DNA of 64,000 nt from NCBI GenBank assembly GCA_022447225.1, contig JAKVAZ010000014.1:124001-188000 (forward strand). Direction: 5' to 3'. This DNA is from Fuerstiella sp. Lineage in GTDB: Bacteria > Planctomycetota > Planctomycetia > Planctomycetales > Planctomycetaceae. A model generated the notes under the pieces. It was not told where the DNA came from. It saw nothing but the letters and a program-made list of their open reading frames with translations, and searched no databases. Made by a program: the position numbers and the translations under genes. Positions 47,581 to 56,330 of this stretch are shown here, in pieces. Position 1 is the stretch's first letter. Every line of letters starts with the position of its first letter.

Positions 47581-47992
47581 AGGAATCATTCAGTGTTAAA
47601 ATTCGAACGGGACTGGTGTCCTCTGAGTTTTTAAATGAGGTGTGTAATTGTTGTGTGTTTTGAAAAGGTGATTGAGATCCGGTGCCAATCTGACAGAGAA
47701 GCATCCGTCGATTACGCCCCGCCCATCTCCATAACCTGGCACACCCGTCCGGAATTCAGACGAATGCATGAGAACGGTGCAGTATAACGCTGTTTTGGTG
47801 AGTTTTGAGCCATGAACCCTGTCGACTTGAATTTGGGACATGTCGCCGGAATTTCATTGGTCCCCGGTGATGAACTGAGTAAGCAAAACAGGTTGAACGG
47901 CGGCAACTGCCGCCGTCGGCTTGCGATGCAGAATGCCAGTCATGAGAATAACGCCCAGTCTGATTCGCTTTGAAATTGACGGACTGTGACTG
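47581..47992. other. Intergenic, divergent promoters (leuC / cupin)
   Basis: A 412-bp gap between leuC (minus) and the cupin gene (plus). An 81-codon frame on the minus strand has no recognisable features. I see no leader peptide, T-box or strong terminator. Promoters for both directions are expected here. Confidence 0.5.
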
Positions 47993-48358
47993 ATGTCAGA
48001 AATCGATCGAATTGCCGGATGTCCCACGGTGGACTTTGCTGAGGTTGCTGCGGTTGCCTGTCCCTGCGGTCAGGCCCGACGCGGATACGCGGATGTGCCG
48101 GAGTTTCCAGGGACGATTCATGTGACCGACATCAGTGAAGATGCCCGCATCCACTACCATAAAACACTGACCGAAACTTACTACATTCTGGAATGCGGAC
48201 CTGATGCGGCGATGGAACTGGACGGCAAAAGACAGGACGTCCGACCGGGATGGAGTGTGGTGATTCCTCCGGGAACACGGCATCGAGCTGTCGGTAAAAT
48301 GAAAGTCCTGATTGTGGTACTGCCTGAATTTGATCCTGCTGATGAATGGTTCGATTAA
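47993..48358 (+). CDS. Cupin domain protein
   Basis: A 121-residue single-domain cupin. The two cupin motifs are recognisable: DARIHYHKTLTETYYILE (first, with the two metal histidine positions reduced to H-x-H and Glu) and PGWSVVIPPGTRHRAVG (second, with the final histidine). Such small cupins bind a metal and act as isomerases, dioxygenases or sensors. It is followed 38 bp later by the Tat-exported unknown protein on the same strand, so the two may share a transcript. Substrate cannot be named. Confidence 0.85.
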   Translation: MSEIDRIAGCPTVDFAEVAAVACPCGQARRGYADVPEFPGTIHVTDISEDARIHYHKTLTETYYILECGPDAAMELDGKRQDVRPGWSVVIPPGTRHRAVGKMKVLIVVLPEFDPADEWFD

Positions 48359-48396
48359 AGCCTGGAATGAATCCACTGCAGGCTGGAGTAACTGTC

Positions 48397-49908
48397 ATGG
48401 CCGTAAACCACCCGCGTCGTCGATTTCTGACACAGACGGTCGGTTCACTTTCTTCCGTATCACTGCTGCCCGGGCTTGGCGAGGTTTCTCGTGCCGGGAT
48501 GAGTCTTGACGACGGAGTTGTGAAGTTTCAGCCGGAGGTGGAGCCGCTGGTGAGACTGATCGAGGACACACCTCGCTCGCGATTAATGGAAGAAGTTGGT
48601 CAGCGTGTTCGTGCGGGGACGGGTTACCGCGAAGTTCTCACCGCGCTGTTTCTGGCAGCGATTCGCAATGTCCAGCCCAGACCTGCGGTGGGATTCAAAT
48701 TCCATGCGGTGCTGGTTGTTCATGCGTCGCATCTGGCCAGCATTTCTTCTCCCAATGCTGATCGCTGGTTGCCGATATTCTGGGCTCTGGACGAATTTAA
48801 GAGTTCTCAGGTACGCGACGTTCAGGAAAACGACTGGACAATGCGTGCGGTGGATGAGGCCGCCGTACCCAATGTCAGCAGGGCTCGTGAAGATTTTCAT
48901 GCTGCCATGCACAACTGGGACGAAGTGAAGGTTGACGCCGCTGCCGCGGGACTCGTCCGGTTTACGGGGGCCACGGAAGTCTTTGAATCATTTGCACGCT
49001 ACGCCGCGCGGGATTATCGAAGTATCGGGCATAAAGCGATCTTCACTGCCAACGCCTGGCGGACCCTGCAGACCATTGGCTGGCAGCATGCCGAACCCGT
49101 GTTCCGCTCCCTGGCGTATGCCATGGTGAATCACCACGGGGAACCCAATCCGGCCACCAGTGATCTGGCAGCCGATCGTCCCTGGCGCCAAAACACGGAA
49201 CTGGCTTCCGGCATTCGAGATCACTGGCAGCAGGGGCGTGTGGACCCGGCCGCCGCACAGTCTCTGCTGGAGACGCTCCGAACAGGTACGCCGGCAGAAG
49301 CGTCAGCGGCGGCTGTCGAAGTGCTCAATTCCGGAGTCGCTCCGCAGTCCGTGTATGACGCCCTGCATACTGCTGCCGGTGAGATGCTGCTGCAGCAGGC
49401 GGGCATTATTGCTCTGCATGCGGTCACCACCACCAATGCGATTCGATTCCTGTTTGATACCACCGGAAATGAACACACGCGACGCATGCTGCTGTTACAA
49501 AACGCGGCCTTTCTGCCTATGTTTCGAGCATCCATGCAGCGCCGCGGCCGCGTCCGCCGCACTCAGATTGATGCGGTGATGACGGCGGCGACCGACACCG
49601 AGTCAATGAGCCTGGAGACGATCTTTGATAACGTTGGCAAAAATCCGCTGGGGGCCTCCCGAGGAGTCTTCGGTTATGTCAATGACGGCCGGGATGCACG
49701 GGCTTTGCTTTCCGCTGCCCGACGGCTGATCTTTCTGAAGGGCAGTAATGCCCACGACTACAAATTCAGTTCGGCTTTGCTGGAAGATTATTACAAGGTG
49801 TCTCCTGAGTTTCGTAATCAGTTTCTGGCGGCCGGTTCAACCATGCTGCGAGGGCGTTCGTCCGCGGACAATGGCCTCGTCGGACGAATCCGAGCTGCTC
49901 TCAGCTGA
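48397..49908 (+). CDS. Tat-exported protein of unknown function
   Basis: A 503-residue protein starting at ATG 48397, preceded by GGAG at normal spacing. A twin-arginine motif PRRRFLTQT near the start and a hydrophobic stretch show export, probably with cofactor already bound. The mature part is mostly helical with several His/Trp-rich elements (VVHASHLAS, RWLPIFWALDEFK, IGWQHAEPVFRSLAYAMVNHHG, LLQQAGIIALHAVTT). The histidine spacing could build a metal centre, but I recognise no family; similar proteins are annotated as hypothetical in planctomycetes. It lies between the cupin gene and sbcD, 35 bp before sbcD. No relation to DNA repair is evident. Confidence 0.75.
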   Translation: MAVNHPRRRFLTQTVGSLSSVSLLPGLGEVSRAGMSLDDGVVKFQPEVEPLVRLIEDTPRSRLMEEVGQRVRAGTGYREVLTALFLAAIRNVQPRPAVGFKFHAVLVVHASHLASISSPNADRWLPIFWALDEFKSSQVRDVQENDWTMRAVDEAAVPNVSRAREDFHAAMHNWDEVKVDAAAAGLVRFTGATEVFESFARYAARDYRSIGHKAIFTANAWRTLQTIGWQHAEPVFRSLAYAMVNHHGEPNPATSDLAADRPWRQNTELASGIRDHWQQGRVDPAAAQSLLETLRTGTPAEASAAAVEVLNSGVAPQSVYDALHTAAGEMLLQQAGIIALHAVTTTNAIRFLFDTTGNEHTRRMLLLQNAAFLPMFRASMQRRGRVRRTQIDAVMTAATDTESMSLETIFDNVGKNPLGASRGVFGYVNDGRDARALLSAARRLIFLKGSNAHDYKFSSALLEDYYKVSPEFRNQFLAAGSTMLRGRSSADNGLVGRIRAALS

Positions 49909-49943
49909 TGTCCACCGTTTGTTTTGCGTGATCTCAAAAAATC

Positions 49944-51197
49944 GTGCTAAAGATATTTCATACGGCAGACTGGCATCTGGGCCAATCTTTCTGCGGATTC
50001 GATCGGGATTTCGAACACGCGCGATTTCTGGAATGGCTGCTTGAGCAGCTGCAAAGACACCGTCCTGACGCGCTGCTGCTGTCCGGTGATGTTTTTGATT
50101 CCATCAATCCGTCGGCCGTTTCTCAAAAACGTTTTTACAACTTTCTGGCACGTTCTCATGAAGCACTGCCAGAGCTTCAGATGGTGATTACCGCCGGCAA
50201 TCATGACGCAGCGGCCCGGCTGGAAGCGCCCGCAGGTCTGCTGGACACGCTGAACATCACTGTGGTGGGAACCGTGAAACGTGACGACAGCGGTGCCATC
50301 GATACGGAACGTTTTCTTGTTCCGCTCAGAAACGCCCAGGGGATCATTGCCGGTATTGTGCTGGCGGTTCCGTTTTTACGACCTGCCGATGTTCCGCTTG
50401 TGCCGGATGCGGTCGACCCGTATCTCGATGGTATCCGTGAACTCTATCGACGTGTGTTTGAGGCTGCACTGCGAATGAGGTCCGGTGAGTCTGCAGATGC
50501 TGCTTTAATCGGGATGGGGCATTGTCATCTTTCCGGCGGTTCGGAGTCTCCCGATTCAGAACGCCGTCTGGTGGTGGGAGGTGCTGAGGCTCTTGCGGTT
50601 GATGTGTTTGATCCACAGCTGACCTATGTTGCTTTGGGGCATCTGCATCGAGCTCAGAGCTTTGACCAGGGACGGGTCCGATACAGCGGCAGTCCGATTC
50701 CGCTGTCCTTCGCCGAAACCGGTTATCATCATCAGATCCTGCAGGTCACTCTGGAAGGAAAAGAACGTGCCATTGTGGACAGGATTGAGGTCCCGCGAAG
50801 CACACCGCTGATCAGGATACCACCCGGTCAGTCCGGTCCGCTTGAGGACCTGATTCCGCATCTAAAGTCTCTGGATCTTGATGTTTCTGTGCCGCCTGAG
50901 CAGCATCCGTTTCTGGAAGTCCGTGTTCTGGAAGATGGTCCTGACCCAAATCGACGGGCGCGTATTGAACAGGCTCTCGGAGATCAGCCGGTCCGCCTGG
51001 CGTCGATCAAAGTGCAGCATGCGGCCGTCGACCAAACCGGCGCTGATGAAAACGATCAGTCCGGCACGGCTTCGTTGAGTGACGTCCGGCCGATGGACAT
51101 TTTCCTGTCTGCGTGGCAGGAAAAATATGAAAACGATCCCGGTCCGGACGTAATCGAAGCCCTGCGCGAGATCCTGATTCAGGAGTCCTGTTCCTGA
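49944..51197 (+). CDS. sbcD: Exonuclease SbcD (Mre11-type nuclease subunit)
   Basis: A 417-residue calcineurin-like nuclease with a GTG start. Metal-binding motifs are FHTADWHLGQ (Asp8, His10), LLSGDVFDSINPS, TAGNHD and GMGHCHLSGG, then VALGHLHRAQ. The capping domain follows, ending near DIFLSAWQEKYENDPG, a typical SbcD C-terminus. It forms the SbcCD complex that cuts hairpins and blocked DNA ends. The stop TGA shares a base with the ATG of sbcC (TGATG), so the subunits are translated together. Length and motifs match the family. Confidence 0.96.
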   Translation: MLKIFHTADWHLGQSFCGFDRDFEHARFLEWLLEQLQRHRPDALLLSGDVFDSINPSAVSQKRFYNFLARSHEALPELQMVITAGNHDAAARLEAPAGLLDTLNITVVGTVKRDDSGAIDTERFLVPLRNAQGIIAGIVLAVPFLRPADVPLVPDAVDPYLDGIRELYRRVFEAALRMRSGESADAALIGMGHCHLSGGSESPDSERRLVVGGAEALAVDVFDPQLTYVALGHLHRAQSFDQGRVRYSGSPIPLSFAETGYHHQILQVTLEGKERAIVDRIEVPRSTPLIRIPPGQSGPLEDLIPHLKSLDLDVSVPPEQHPFLEVRVLEDGPDPNRRARIEQALGDQPVRLASIKVQHAAVDQTGADENDQSGTASLSDVRPMDIFLSAWQEKYENDPGPDVIEALREILIQESCS

Positions 51198-54100
51198 TGA
51201 GGATTCTGCGGATCACTGTCAACAACATTGCCTCACTGGCGGGCACTCATACGGTCGATTTCACCTGTGATCCCCTGCGGTCTGCCGGACTGTACGGGAT
51301 CAGCGGTGCCACGGGTGCCGGTAAAAGCAGCCTGCTGGATGCGCTGTGTCTGGCTCTGTTCGATGCCACTCCACGATTGAAACACGTGGGGCAGCTGCAG
51401 GAAATCAATCGGGGCGAGAAGCAGAACAACAGCCGAACGCTGCTGCGCCGCGGAACGGCCGCCGGAATCGCGGAAGTGGCCTTTGTCGGCGTCGATTCTG
51501 AAATCTGGACCGCGCGCTGGAGCGTGCGGCGAAGTCGCAATCAGGTCGATGGCAGGTTGCTGGCTCCGGAAATGACTTTGTTCCGCGGCAACGTTCTGCC
51601 CGGACAGACGGGACCCGTTGAAGCCGGTGGAAAGAAGACACTGGTTCAGGAGGCCATCGTCGAAAAGCTGGGACTGACATTTGATCAGTTCACCCGAGCC
51701 GTGCTGCTGGCCCAAAATGAGTTCGCAACCTTTCTGAAATCCAGTGATCGTGAACGTGCCGAAATTCTGCAGACTCTGACCGGGACAGAACAGTTTGAAC
51801 GCATCTCCCGAGCTGTCTTCAGCCGTCATTCCGAAGAACGGCAGCAACTTGATGCGTTGCAGTCGCGTCTGGCAGGCAACGCGCCGCTGTCGGCCGATGA
51901 ACGCAGCAGTGCAGCAGCCAAATCTCAGGCGGCTTCAGAAATCGTTCGGCGTACCGAATCCGGACTGCACACCTGTGAGTCCCATGTTGCCTGGTTCCAG
52001 CGTTTGAAGTCGCTTCGTCAGGAGCTGGCACAGGCCTCCGAACAGCTGCGTGTCGCTCGCAGCGCCCGTGTACAGTCCACCGCACAGCGAAATGAACTGG
52101 AACAGACAGAACTGGCGATTCGTGAAGCATCCATTCTTTGGAAGGATCAGCAGGAGGCGGTTAGCAACGATCTGTCAGCCGAACAGACGCTGGCCCAGGC
52201 GTGCGAACAACAGGACACGCAGTTCCGACTGCTGAAACAATCGCAGGAGAAGCTCCGGACAACCCGGCAGGAACGAACACGAGTCTCAGCGGAACTGGAG
52301 TCAATTCAGCCATCATTGAAGACGGCTCGACAGCTTGATGCCCGGCTGCAGCCGCTGCAGCAACAGGCAGCACGGGCAGAAGATGCTTTCGACGCTGCAC
52401 GGAACGCTCACCAAACGGCAGTAACCGCGCTGTCCGCAGCCACAACCCGTCACGAACGGCTGTTGACCGATCAGCAGGATCTTCACAGGAAACGTGATCG
52501 TCTGGCTGCATTTGAACGGTTTGTCAGTGAGGCTTCCAAATGGCTGCATCTGCTGCGTGAGGCGATGACTGCTGAAACCGAAGTCGTGCAGGCAGACACC
52601 AAACGACAGGACCTGGACGATCGTTGCGCTGACGTGCAGCAACAGCGGGAATCCGTTCAAAAATCGATGGAGCAGGCCACAGAAAAATGGGAAACTGCAA
52701 AGCAGCAGCTGGCGGATGCGGAGTCCGTTGAACAGAAATTCGATGCAGAATCACTTGCCGAACAACGTCGTCGCTGTGACAGCGATGTCCTGGTTCTGCA
52801 GAATCTGATACAGGAGCTGGACCGGCACCACGAGCAGCTGACACAGCTGGATGCCGTCGCGGCTGAGCTCCGGGAACTCGAAGAACGGCTGGAGACTGAA
52901 TCCGCAACACTGCGCACGCTGACCGAACACCAGGTTCCCCGGGCTGATCGGGATCTGGAACTGGCTGAACGACAGTTAAGTCTGGTTGAAGCCGCGGTGG
53001 ACGACCATGCCACACGACTGCGAGCTGCGCTGCAGGACGCGGAGCCGTGTCCGGTTTGCGGATCCCGTGAACACCCCTATCAGTGCCATGCTCCGGATGC
53101 CGAATCGGCCGGTGTGCATGCGGCCAAGCAGCACGTTACAGAATTGCGAGTAACGCGGGACACTCTGAAAGAACAACAGCAACGTCAACTGCTGTGGATC
53201 GAATCCGCATCGAAACAAATCACCGGACTCAAACAGCAGCACCTGGCTTTGTATCAGGAAACGCAGGCCGTCACGTTTAGTCATGCGGATTCAGCGGTCG
53301 TTGCCGCGATTCTTGCTGCGGACCGTGAGTCGCGGCCTGCTATGGCTCAGGATCAATTGAGTGTCGCTTCCGGTTCACGCGAGCAGTGGGAACGTGAGGA
53401 ACAGGCTTATCGAACAGCTAGTGAAGACACGCGTGCCCGCCGAAAACAGGAAGAACATGCACGTCGGCAATGGGAGACGCAGCGGCAGCAGCAGGAGGTG
53501 TGTGAGCGGAAGCTGGCTGCTGTTCAGGCTGAATTCAAAGCGGCCCGACGAACGTGTGAATCAGCAGAACAGCGTCGCAAGAATGCGGATGTTGGACTGG
53601 GGGACCTGTGGAGTGGTCTGCCGGAATCACGGAATCAATATGAAACGGATTCAGAATCGTTCTGTGAGACCTTTGAACAGTCCACCCGTGACTGCGGGCA
53701 GATTGCCTCCGAACTGAACTCACTGACGCAGACCATTCAGACTCAGGTTGCCCGCATGGGGCCGCTGGAAGAAGCTGTCCGGCAATCCCGTCGTGCACTG
53801 GTTGCCGGTGAAGCTGAGTACAAAGCGGCCGCTGAGGCTCAGGAAGAATTACTGAAGCAGCGTGAGCAGTTGTTGAGTGGCCGGGCTGCCGATGACGTGG
53901 AAGCCGAACTGCTGCACGGGGTGCGTACCGCGGAGCAGGCAGCCGAATCAACAGCGGTTGCCTATCATCGTGCCGACAAACAGCAGCAGTCGGCAATGCA
54001 GCAACTGGAATCGGCCAAAAGTCTCAGGACGACCACCGCAGCCGAACTTCAGTCCGCAAAAAATCGGCTCACCACATGGATCGACCGGTTTGTCGTGCAG

Positions 54101-55198
54101 TATTCCAGACAACTGAGCATGGACGAACTTCAGCTGATGCTCAGTCGCGATCAGGACTGGATTGGTGATCAGCGGCAAAGACTGAAACAGCGTGATGACG
54201 ACGTCACGGCTGCTGAAAGCGCATTGAATGTTCATTCGGACCGAATTCAGCACCACGAAAAACAGCGACCCACGCCGGAAGAGGAACAGACCGTGATCAG
54301 GTCTCGTGATCAGCTGGTCGAGGAACTGAAACAGTGCAAAGCCGCTGAGACCCGTGCGGCCGCGGTCTTGACCAGTGACGATCAGCGACGTGAGCAGAAT
54401 GCGGCGCTGGCGCGGGAGTTAACACAGCGAGAAGCCACTGCCGCGCCCTGGATCAAGCTGAATGATCTGATTGGCTCAAAGGAGGGAGACAAGTTCCGTA
54501 TGATCGCTCAAAGACGCACGCTGGATGTGCTGTTGAGCTATGCCAATCAGCAGCTGAACCAGCTGGCGGTGCGGTATCGTCTGCAACGCCTGCCGGAGTC
54601 ACTGAATCTGATCGTGATTGACGAACTGATGGGAGACCAGCGACGTTCGGTGCATTCACTTTCCGGAGGTGAATCATTTCTTGTGTCTTTGTCGCTGGCT
54701 CTTGGTCTGGCGTCACTGACGTCCAGTCGCATGCGAATTGAATCGCTGTTCATTGACGAAGGGTTTGGCAGTCTTGATCCGGAGACGTTGAATACGGCGA
54801 TGAATGCCCTGATGCATCTGGAAGCACAGGGCCGCAAAGTTGGCGTGATTTCGCATGTGACGGAGATGACGGATGCCATTCCGGTTCAGGTTCAGGTCGT
54901 GAAACGCAAAGGCGGGGCATCCAAAGTCGTGGTTCCGGGAGCGCCCGGTCCTGCGGGTTTACCGGTGACCTCCGCCGCAGCGTCTTTGACGACTTACGAA
55001 GCTCCGTCATCCGACATTGATCTGATTGCCGGTCGGATCGTGGAAATCCTCACACGAGAATCTCAGTCCGGCAAAGTCAAGGTTTCCATGCGAGCGCTGA
55101 GAAGCGAACTGGGCTGTGGTGCGGGTGACTTCAAGGCGGCTCAAAACCTGCTGCAGGATCAGGTGACCGTGGAATCCCGCAGCCTGCGACTGAGGTAA
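51197..55198 (+). CDS. sbcC: Exonuclease SbcC (Rad50-type SMC ATPase) with C-terminal extension
   Basis: A 1333-residue SMC-like ATPase. Walker A GATGAGKSS is at 37-45, followed by a very long Gln/Glu/Arg-rich coiled coil broken by the zinc hook CPVCGSREHP (Cys618, Cys621). The C-terminal half ATPase has the signature LSGGESFLVSLSLALG (about 1155) and Walker B SLFIDEGFGSLDPE (about 1184). The ATPase region ends near 1235 (ISHVTEMTDAIPVQVQVV). Beyond it are ~95 more residues: a Pro/Ala/Ser linker, then a compact helical region (VKVSMRALRSELGCGAGDF) with winged-helix-like spacing, which most SbcC proteins lack. Together with SbcD it processes DNA ends. The hairpin at 55.4 kb may end the transcript. 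Confidence 0.95.
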   Translation: MRILRITVNNIASLAGTHTVDFTCDPLRSAGLYGISGATGAGKSSLLDALCLALFDATPRLKHVGQLQEINRGEKQNNSRTLLRRGTAAGIAEVAFVGVDSEIWTARWSVRRSRNQVDGRLLAPEMTLFRGNVLPGQTGPVEAGGKKTLVQEAIVEKLGLTFDQFTRAVLLAQNEFATFLKSSDRERAEILQTLTGTEQFERISRAVFSRHSEERQQLDALQSRLAGNAPLSADERSSAAAKSQAASEIVRRTESGLHTCESHVAWFQRLKSLRQELAQASEQLRVARSARVQSTAQRNELEQTELAIREASILWKDQQEAVSNDLSAEQTLAQACEQQDTQFRLLKQSQEKLRTTRQERTRVSAELESIQPSLKTARQLDARLQPLQQQAARAEDAFDAARNAHQTAVTALSAATTRHERLLTDQQDLHRKRDRLAAFERFVSEASKWLHLLREAMTAETEVVQADTKRQDLDDRCADVQQQRESVQKSMEQATEKWETAKQQLADAESVEQKFDAESLAEQRRRCDSDVLVLQNLIQELDRHHEQLTQLDAVAAELRELEERLETESATLRTLTEHQVPRADRDLELAERQLSLVEAAVDDHATRLRAALQDAEPCPVCGSREHPYQCHAPDAESAGVHAAKQHVTELRVTRDTLKEQQQRQLLWIESASKQITGLKQQHLALYQETQAVTFSHADSAVVAAILAADRESRPAMAQDQLSVASGSREQWEREEQAYRTASEDTRARRKQEEHARRQWETQRQQQEVCERKLAAVQAEFKAARRTCESAEQRRKNADVGLGDLWSGLPESRNQYETDSESFCETFEQSTRDCGQIASELNSLTQTIQTQVARMGPLEEAVRQSRRALVAGEAEYKAAAEAQEELLKQREQLLSGRAADDVEAELLHGVRTAEQAAESTAVAYHRADKQQQSAMQQLESAKSLRTTTAAELQSAKNRLTTWIDRFVVQYSRQLSMDELQLMLSRDQDWIGDQRQRLKQRDDDVTAAESALNVHSDRIQHHEKQRPTPEEEQTVIRSRDQLVEELKQCKAAETRAAAVLTSDDQRREQNAALARELTQREATAAPWIKLNDLIGSKEGDKFRMIAQRRTLDVLLSYANQQLNQLAVRYRLQRLPESLNLIVIDELMGDQRRSVHSLSGGESFLVSLSLALGLASLTSSRMRIESLFIDEGFGSLDPETLNTAMNALMHLEAQGRKVGVISHVTEMTDAIPVQVQVVKRKGGASKVVVPGAPGPAGLPVTSAAASLTTYEAPSSDIDLIAGRIVEILTRESQSGKVKVSMRALRSELGCGAGDFKAAQNLLQDQVTVESRSLRLR

Positions 55199-55483
55199 CA
55201 GTTCCGGTGGCGGTGGCTGGGGCGATCGCGCAAGGCGTTGACGTTCGGCATTCCGCAGAAACATCAAATCGGGCTGTGGCCAGGGACTGTTTGTCCTCAA
55301 TGCTTCGAGCGTTCCATCACTGAGGAATCTTTCATCACCCGGCAGCATTGGCCGTCGGTGGTCTTCGTGGATGCAGGAACTTCCCGGCCCGGCGTTCCGA
55401 AGCCGGAGCTTCGGAACGAGATGAAAGAACATGGAGCGGATCAGACACAATGATCGCTTCATGTCGGGCCGCATTCTAACTGC
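55199..55483. other. Intergenic between sbcC and the duplicated short-ORF locus
   Basis: A 285-bp gap after sbcC with no supportable gene. Open frames here on both strands (55238-55453 plus, 55007-55474 minus) contain peptide text that comes from the repeat element, not from a protein. It contains the REP-like hairpin listed separately. Confidence 0.6.
55393..55418. repeat. REP-like palindrome / possible terminator hairpin
   Basis: An inverted repeat with an 11-bp perfect stem (CGTTCCGAAGC at 55393-55403 and its complement at 55408-55418) and a CGGA loop. It is preceded by a GGAACTTCCCGGCCCGG-type segment. Translated on the minus strand this gives VPKLRLRNAG, a peptide text I recall from many spurious planctomycete ORFs, which suggests a dispersed intergenic palindromic element. 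No T-run follows, so it is not a standard rho-independent terminator, although it could stop or protect the sbcDC transcript. Confidence 0.7.
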
Positions 55484-55735
55484 TTACCACCAGATCCGGT
55501 CGATGTTTGCGTGGTGGCTGTAAAACACAGGATCGTCCGGGGAGTAATAAATGGCAGACGGATCGCTCCTGTCTTCACCCACAACCATTTCGACGATGTC
55601 AAAGGCTTCGTCTGCGGTGTATCCGGCATCCACTAAATCCAACCACAGGTGCATTTCGGGACTAATTGCAGATGCCTCGTTAGCACACAGGGCCACAGAT
55701 ATGGTCAGGGTCAGGATTGCGATGCAGCGTTTCAT
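55484..55735 (-). CDS. Short secreted peptide, copy A, ending in a tyrosinase CuB motif
   Basis: An 83-codon frame from ATG 55735. The first ~23 residues are a signal peptide (MKRCIAILTLTISVALCANEASA). A ~30-residue domain follows (ISPEMHLWLDLVDAGYTADE, then AFDIVEMVV), nearly identical to copy B at 56.2 kb. After MVV the sequence diverges completely and ends with YSPDDPVFYSHHANIDRIWW and a stop. That tail is the copper-B motif of tyrosinases (DPxFxxHHxNxDRxW), with nothing else of the enzyme present. It may be a real small secreted protein or a fusion left by a deletion that removed most of a tyrosinase gene. AGAAAGA-like sequence precedes the start. It could be a pseudogene; expression is not shown. 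Confidence 0.5.
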   Translation of the reverse strand: MKRCIAILTLTISVALCANEASAISPEMHLWLDLVDAGYTADEAFDIVEMVVGEDRSDPSAIYYSPDDPVFYSHHANIDRIWW

Positions 55736-55869
55736 GGGGCGTCTTTCTGAAGTGGAGGAAGTTAGTGTTCTGTGGAATGAACCTGCGTACCAGATCAGTG
55801 AGTTGCCGAAATTTGAAAACAATGACCGAATCGGCTGCTTTGCATGAAAACAATACGGTGCGTGCAAAA
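55579..55869. repeat. 291-bp direct repeat, copy A
   Basis: This segment aligns without gaps to 56174-56464 (offset 595 bp). I counted about 15 mismatches, so roughly 95% identity. It covers the first ~52 codons of copy A and ~130 bp of its upstream region. The right-hand edge (upstream side of the ORF) ends in GTGCAAAA in both copies and the left-hand edge in CCACAACC. Identity stops sharply at both ends. Confidence 0.92.
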
Positions 55870-56060
55870 AGCCGCAGCAAAAACCTGCAACACCGGCACC
55901 AGACCTCTGCGCCCGCCGGTTCCCTTCTGCCGTTGCTGCATGCTGGGTGTACACTTTGATTAATGCCTCAGCGTCTGCCTGTTGCATCACACGTATTAGA
56001 TCCGGATTTGAGACATAAGTGGCGCGTTTGCTTCCTGTTCCGGATGTCGCAGATTTACCT

Positions 56061-56330
56061 TTAATCTCCGCAGATACCACATGAATAGCATCTGTAGCCA
56101 TTTCGACCGGACCGGTTCCCTTTTTCGTAACTGAAGTCGTAGTTAAAAATTCCTGATGTTCCCTGGTCGTTTTCCACAACCATTTCGACGATGTCAAAGG
56201 CTTCGTCTGCGGTGTATCCGGCATCCACTAAATCCAACCACAGGCCCATTTCAGGACTGATCGCAGATGCCTCGTCAGCACACAGGGCCACAGATATGGT
56301 CAGGGTCAGGATTGCGATGCAGCGTTTCAT
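56061..56330 (-). CDS. Short secreted peptide, copy B
   Basis: An 89-codon frame from ATG 56330, preceded by an AGAGAG ribosome-like site. The signal peptide (MKRCIAILTLTISVALCADEASA) and the domain ISPEMGLWLDLVDAGYTADE, AFDIVEMVV match copy A with only two amino-acid changes (D/N and G/H). After MVV the tail is unrelated: ENDQGTSGIFNYDFSYEKGN and a Cys-containing end (CYSCGICGD). The shared six base changes in the coding part give only two amino-acid changes, which hints at selection but is too few to prove it. No family recognised. The tail may have been acquired by recombination, so the frame could be a damaged gene. Confidence 0.5.
   Translation of the reverse strand: MKRCIAILTLTISVALCADEASAISPEMGLWLDLVDAGYTADEAFDIVEMVVENDQGTSGIFNYDFSYEKGNRSGRNGYRCYSCGICGD

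Noticed and set aside
47596-47841. 81-codon minus-strand frame upstream of leuC
   Set aside because: No recognisable feature and no ribosome site; considered as a leader peptide but it has no run of leucine codons.
55007-55474. 155-codon frame antisense to the sbcC end and over the REP-like element
   Set aside because: Its text comes from the antisense of sbcC plus the palindromic repeat, a known way for spurious planctomycete ORFs to arise.
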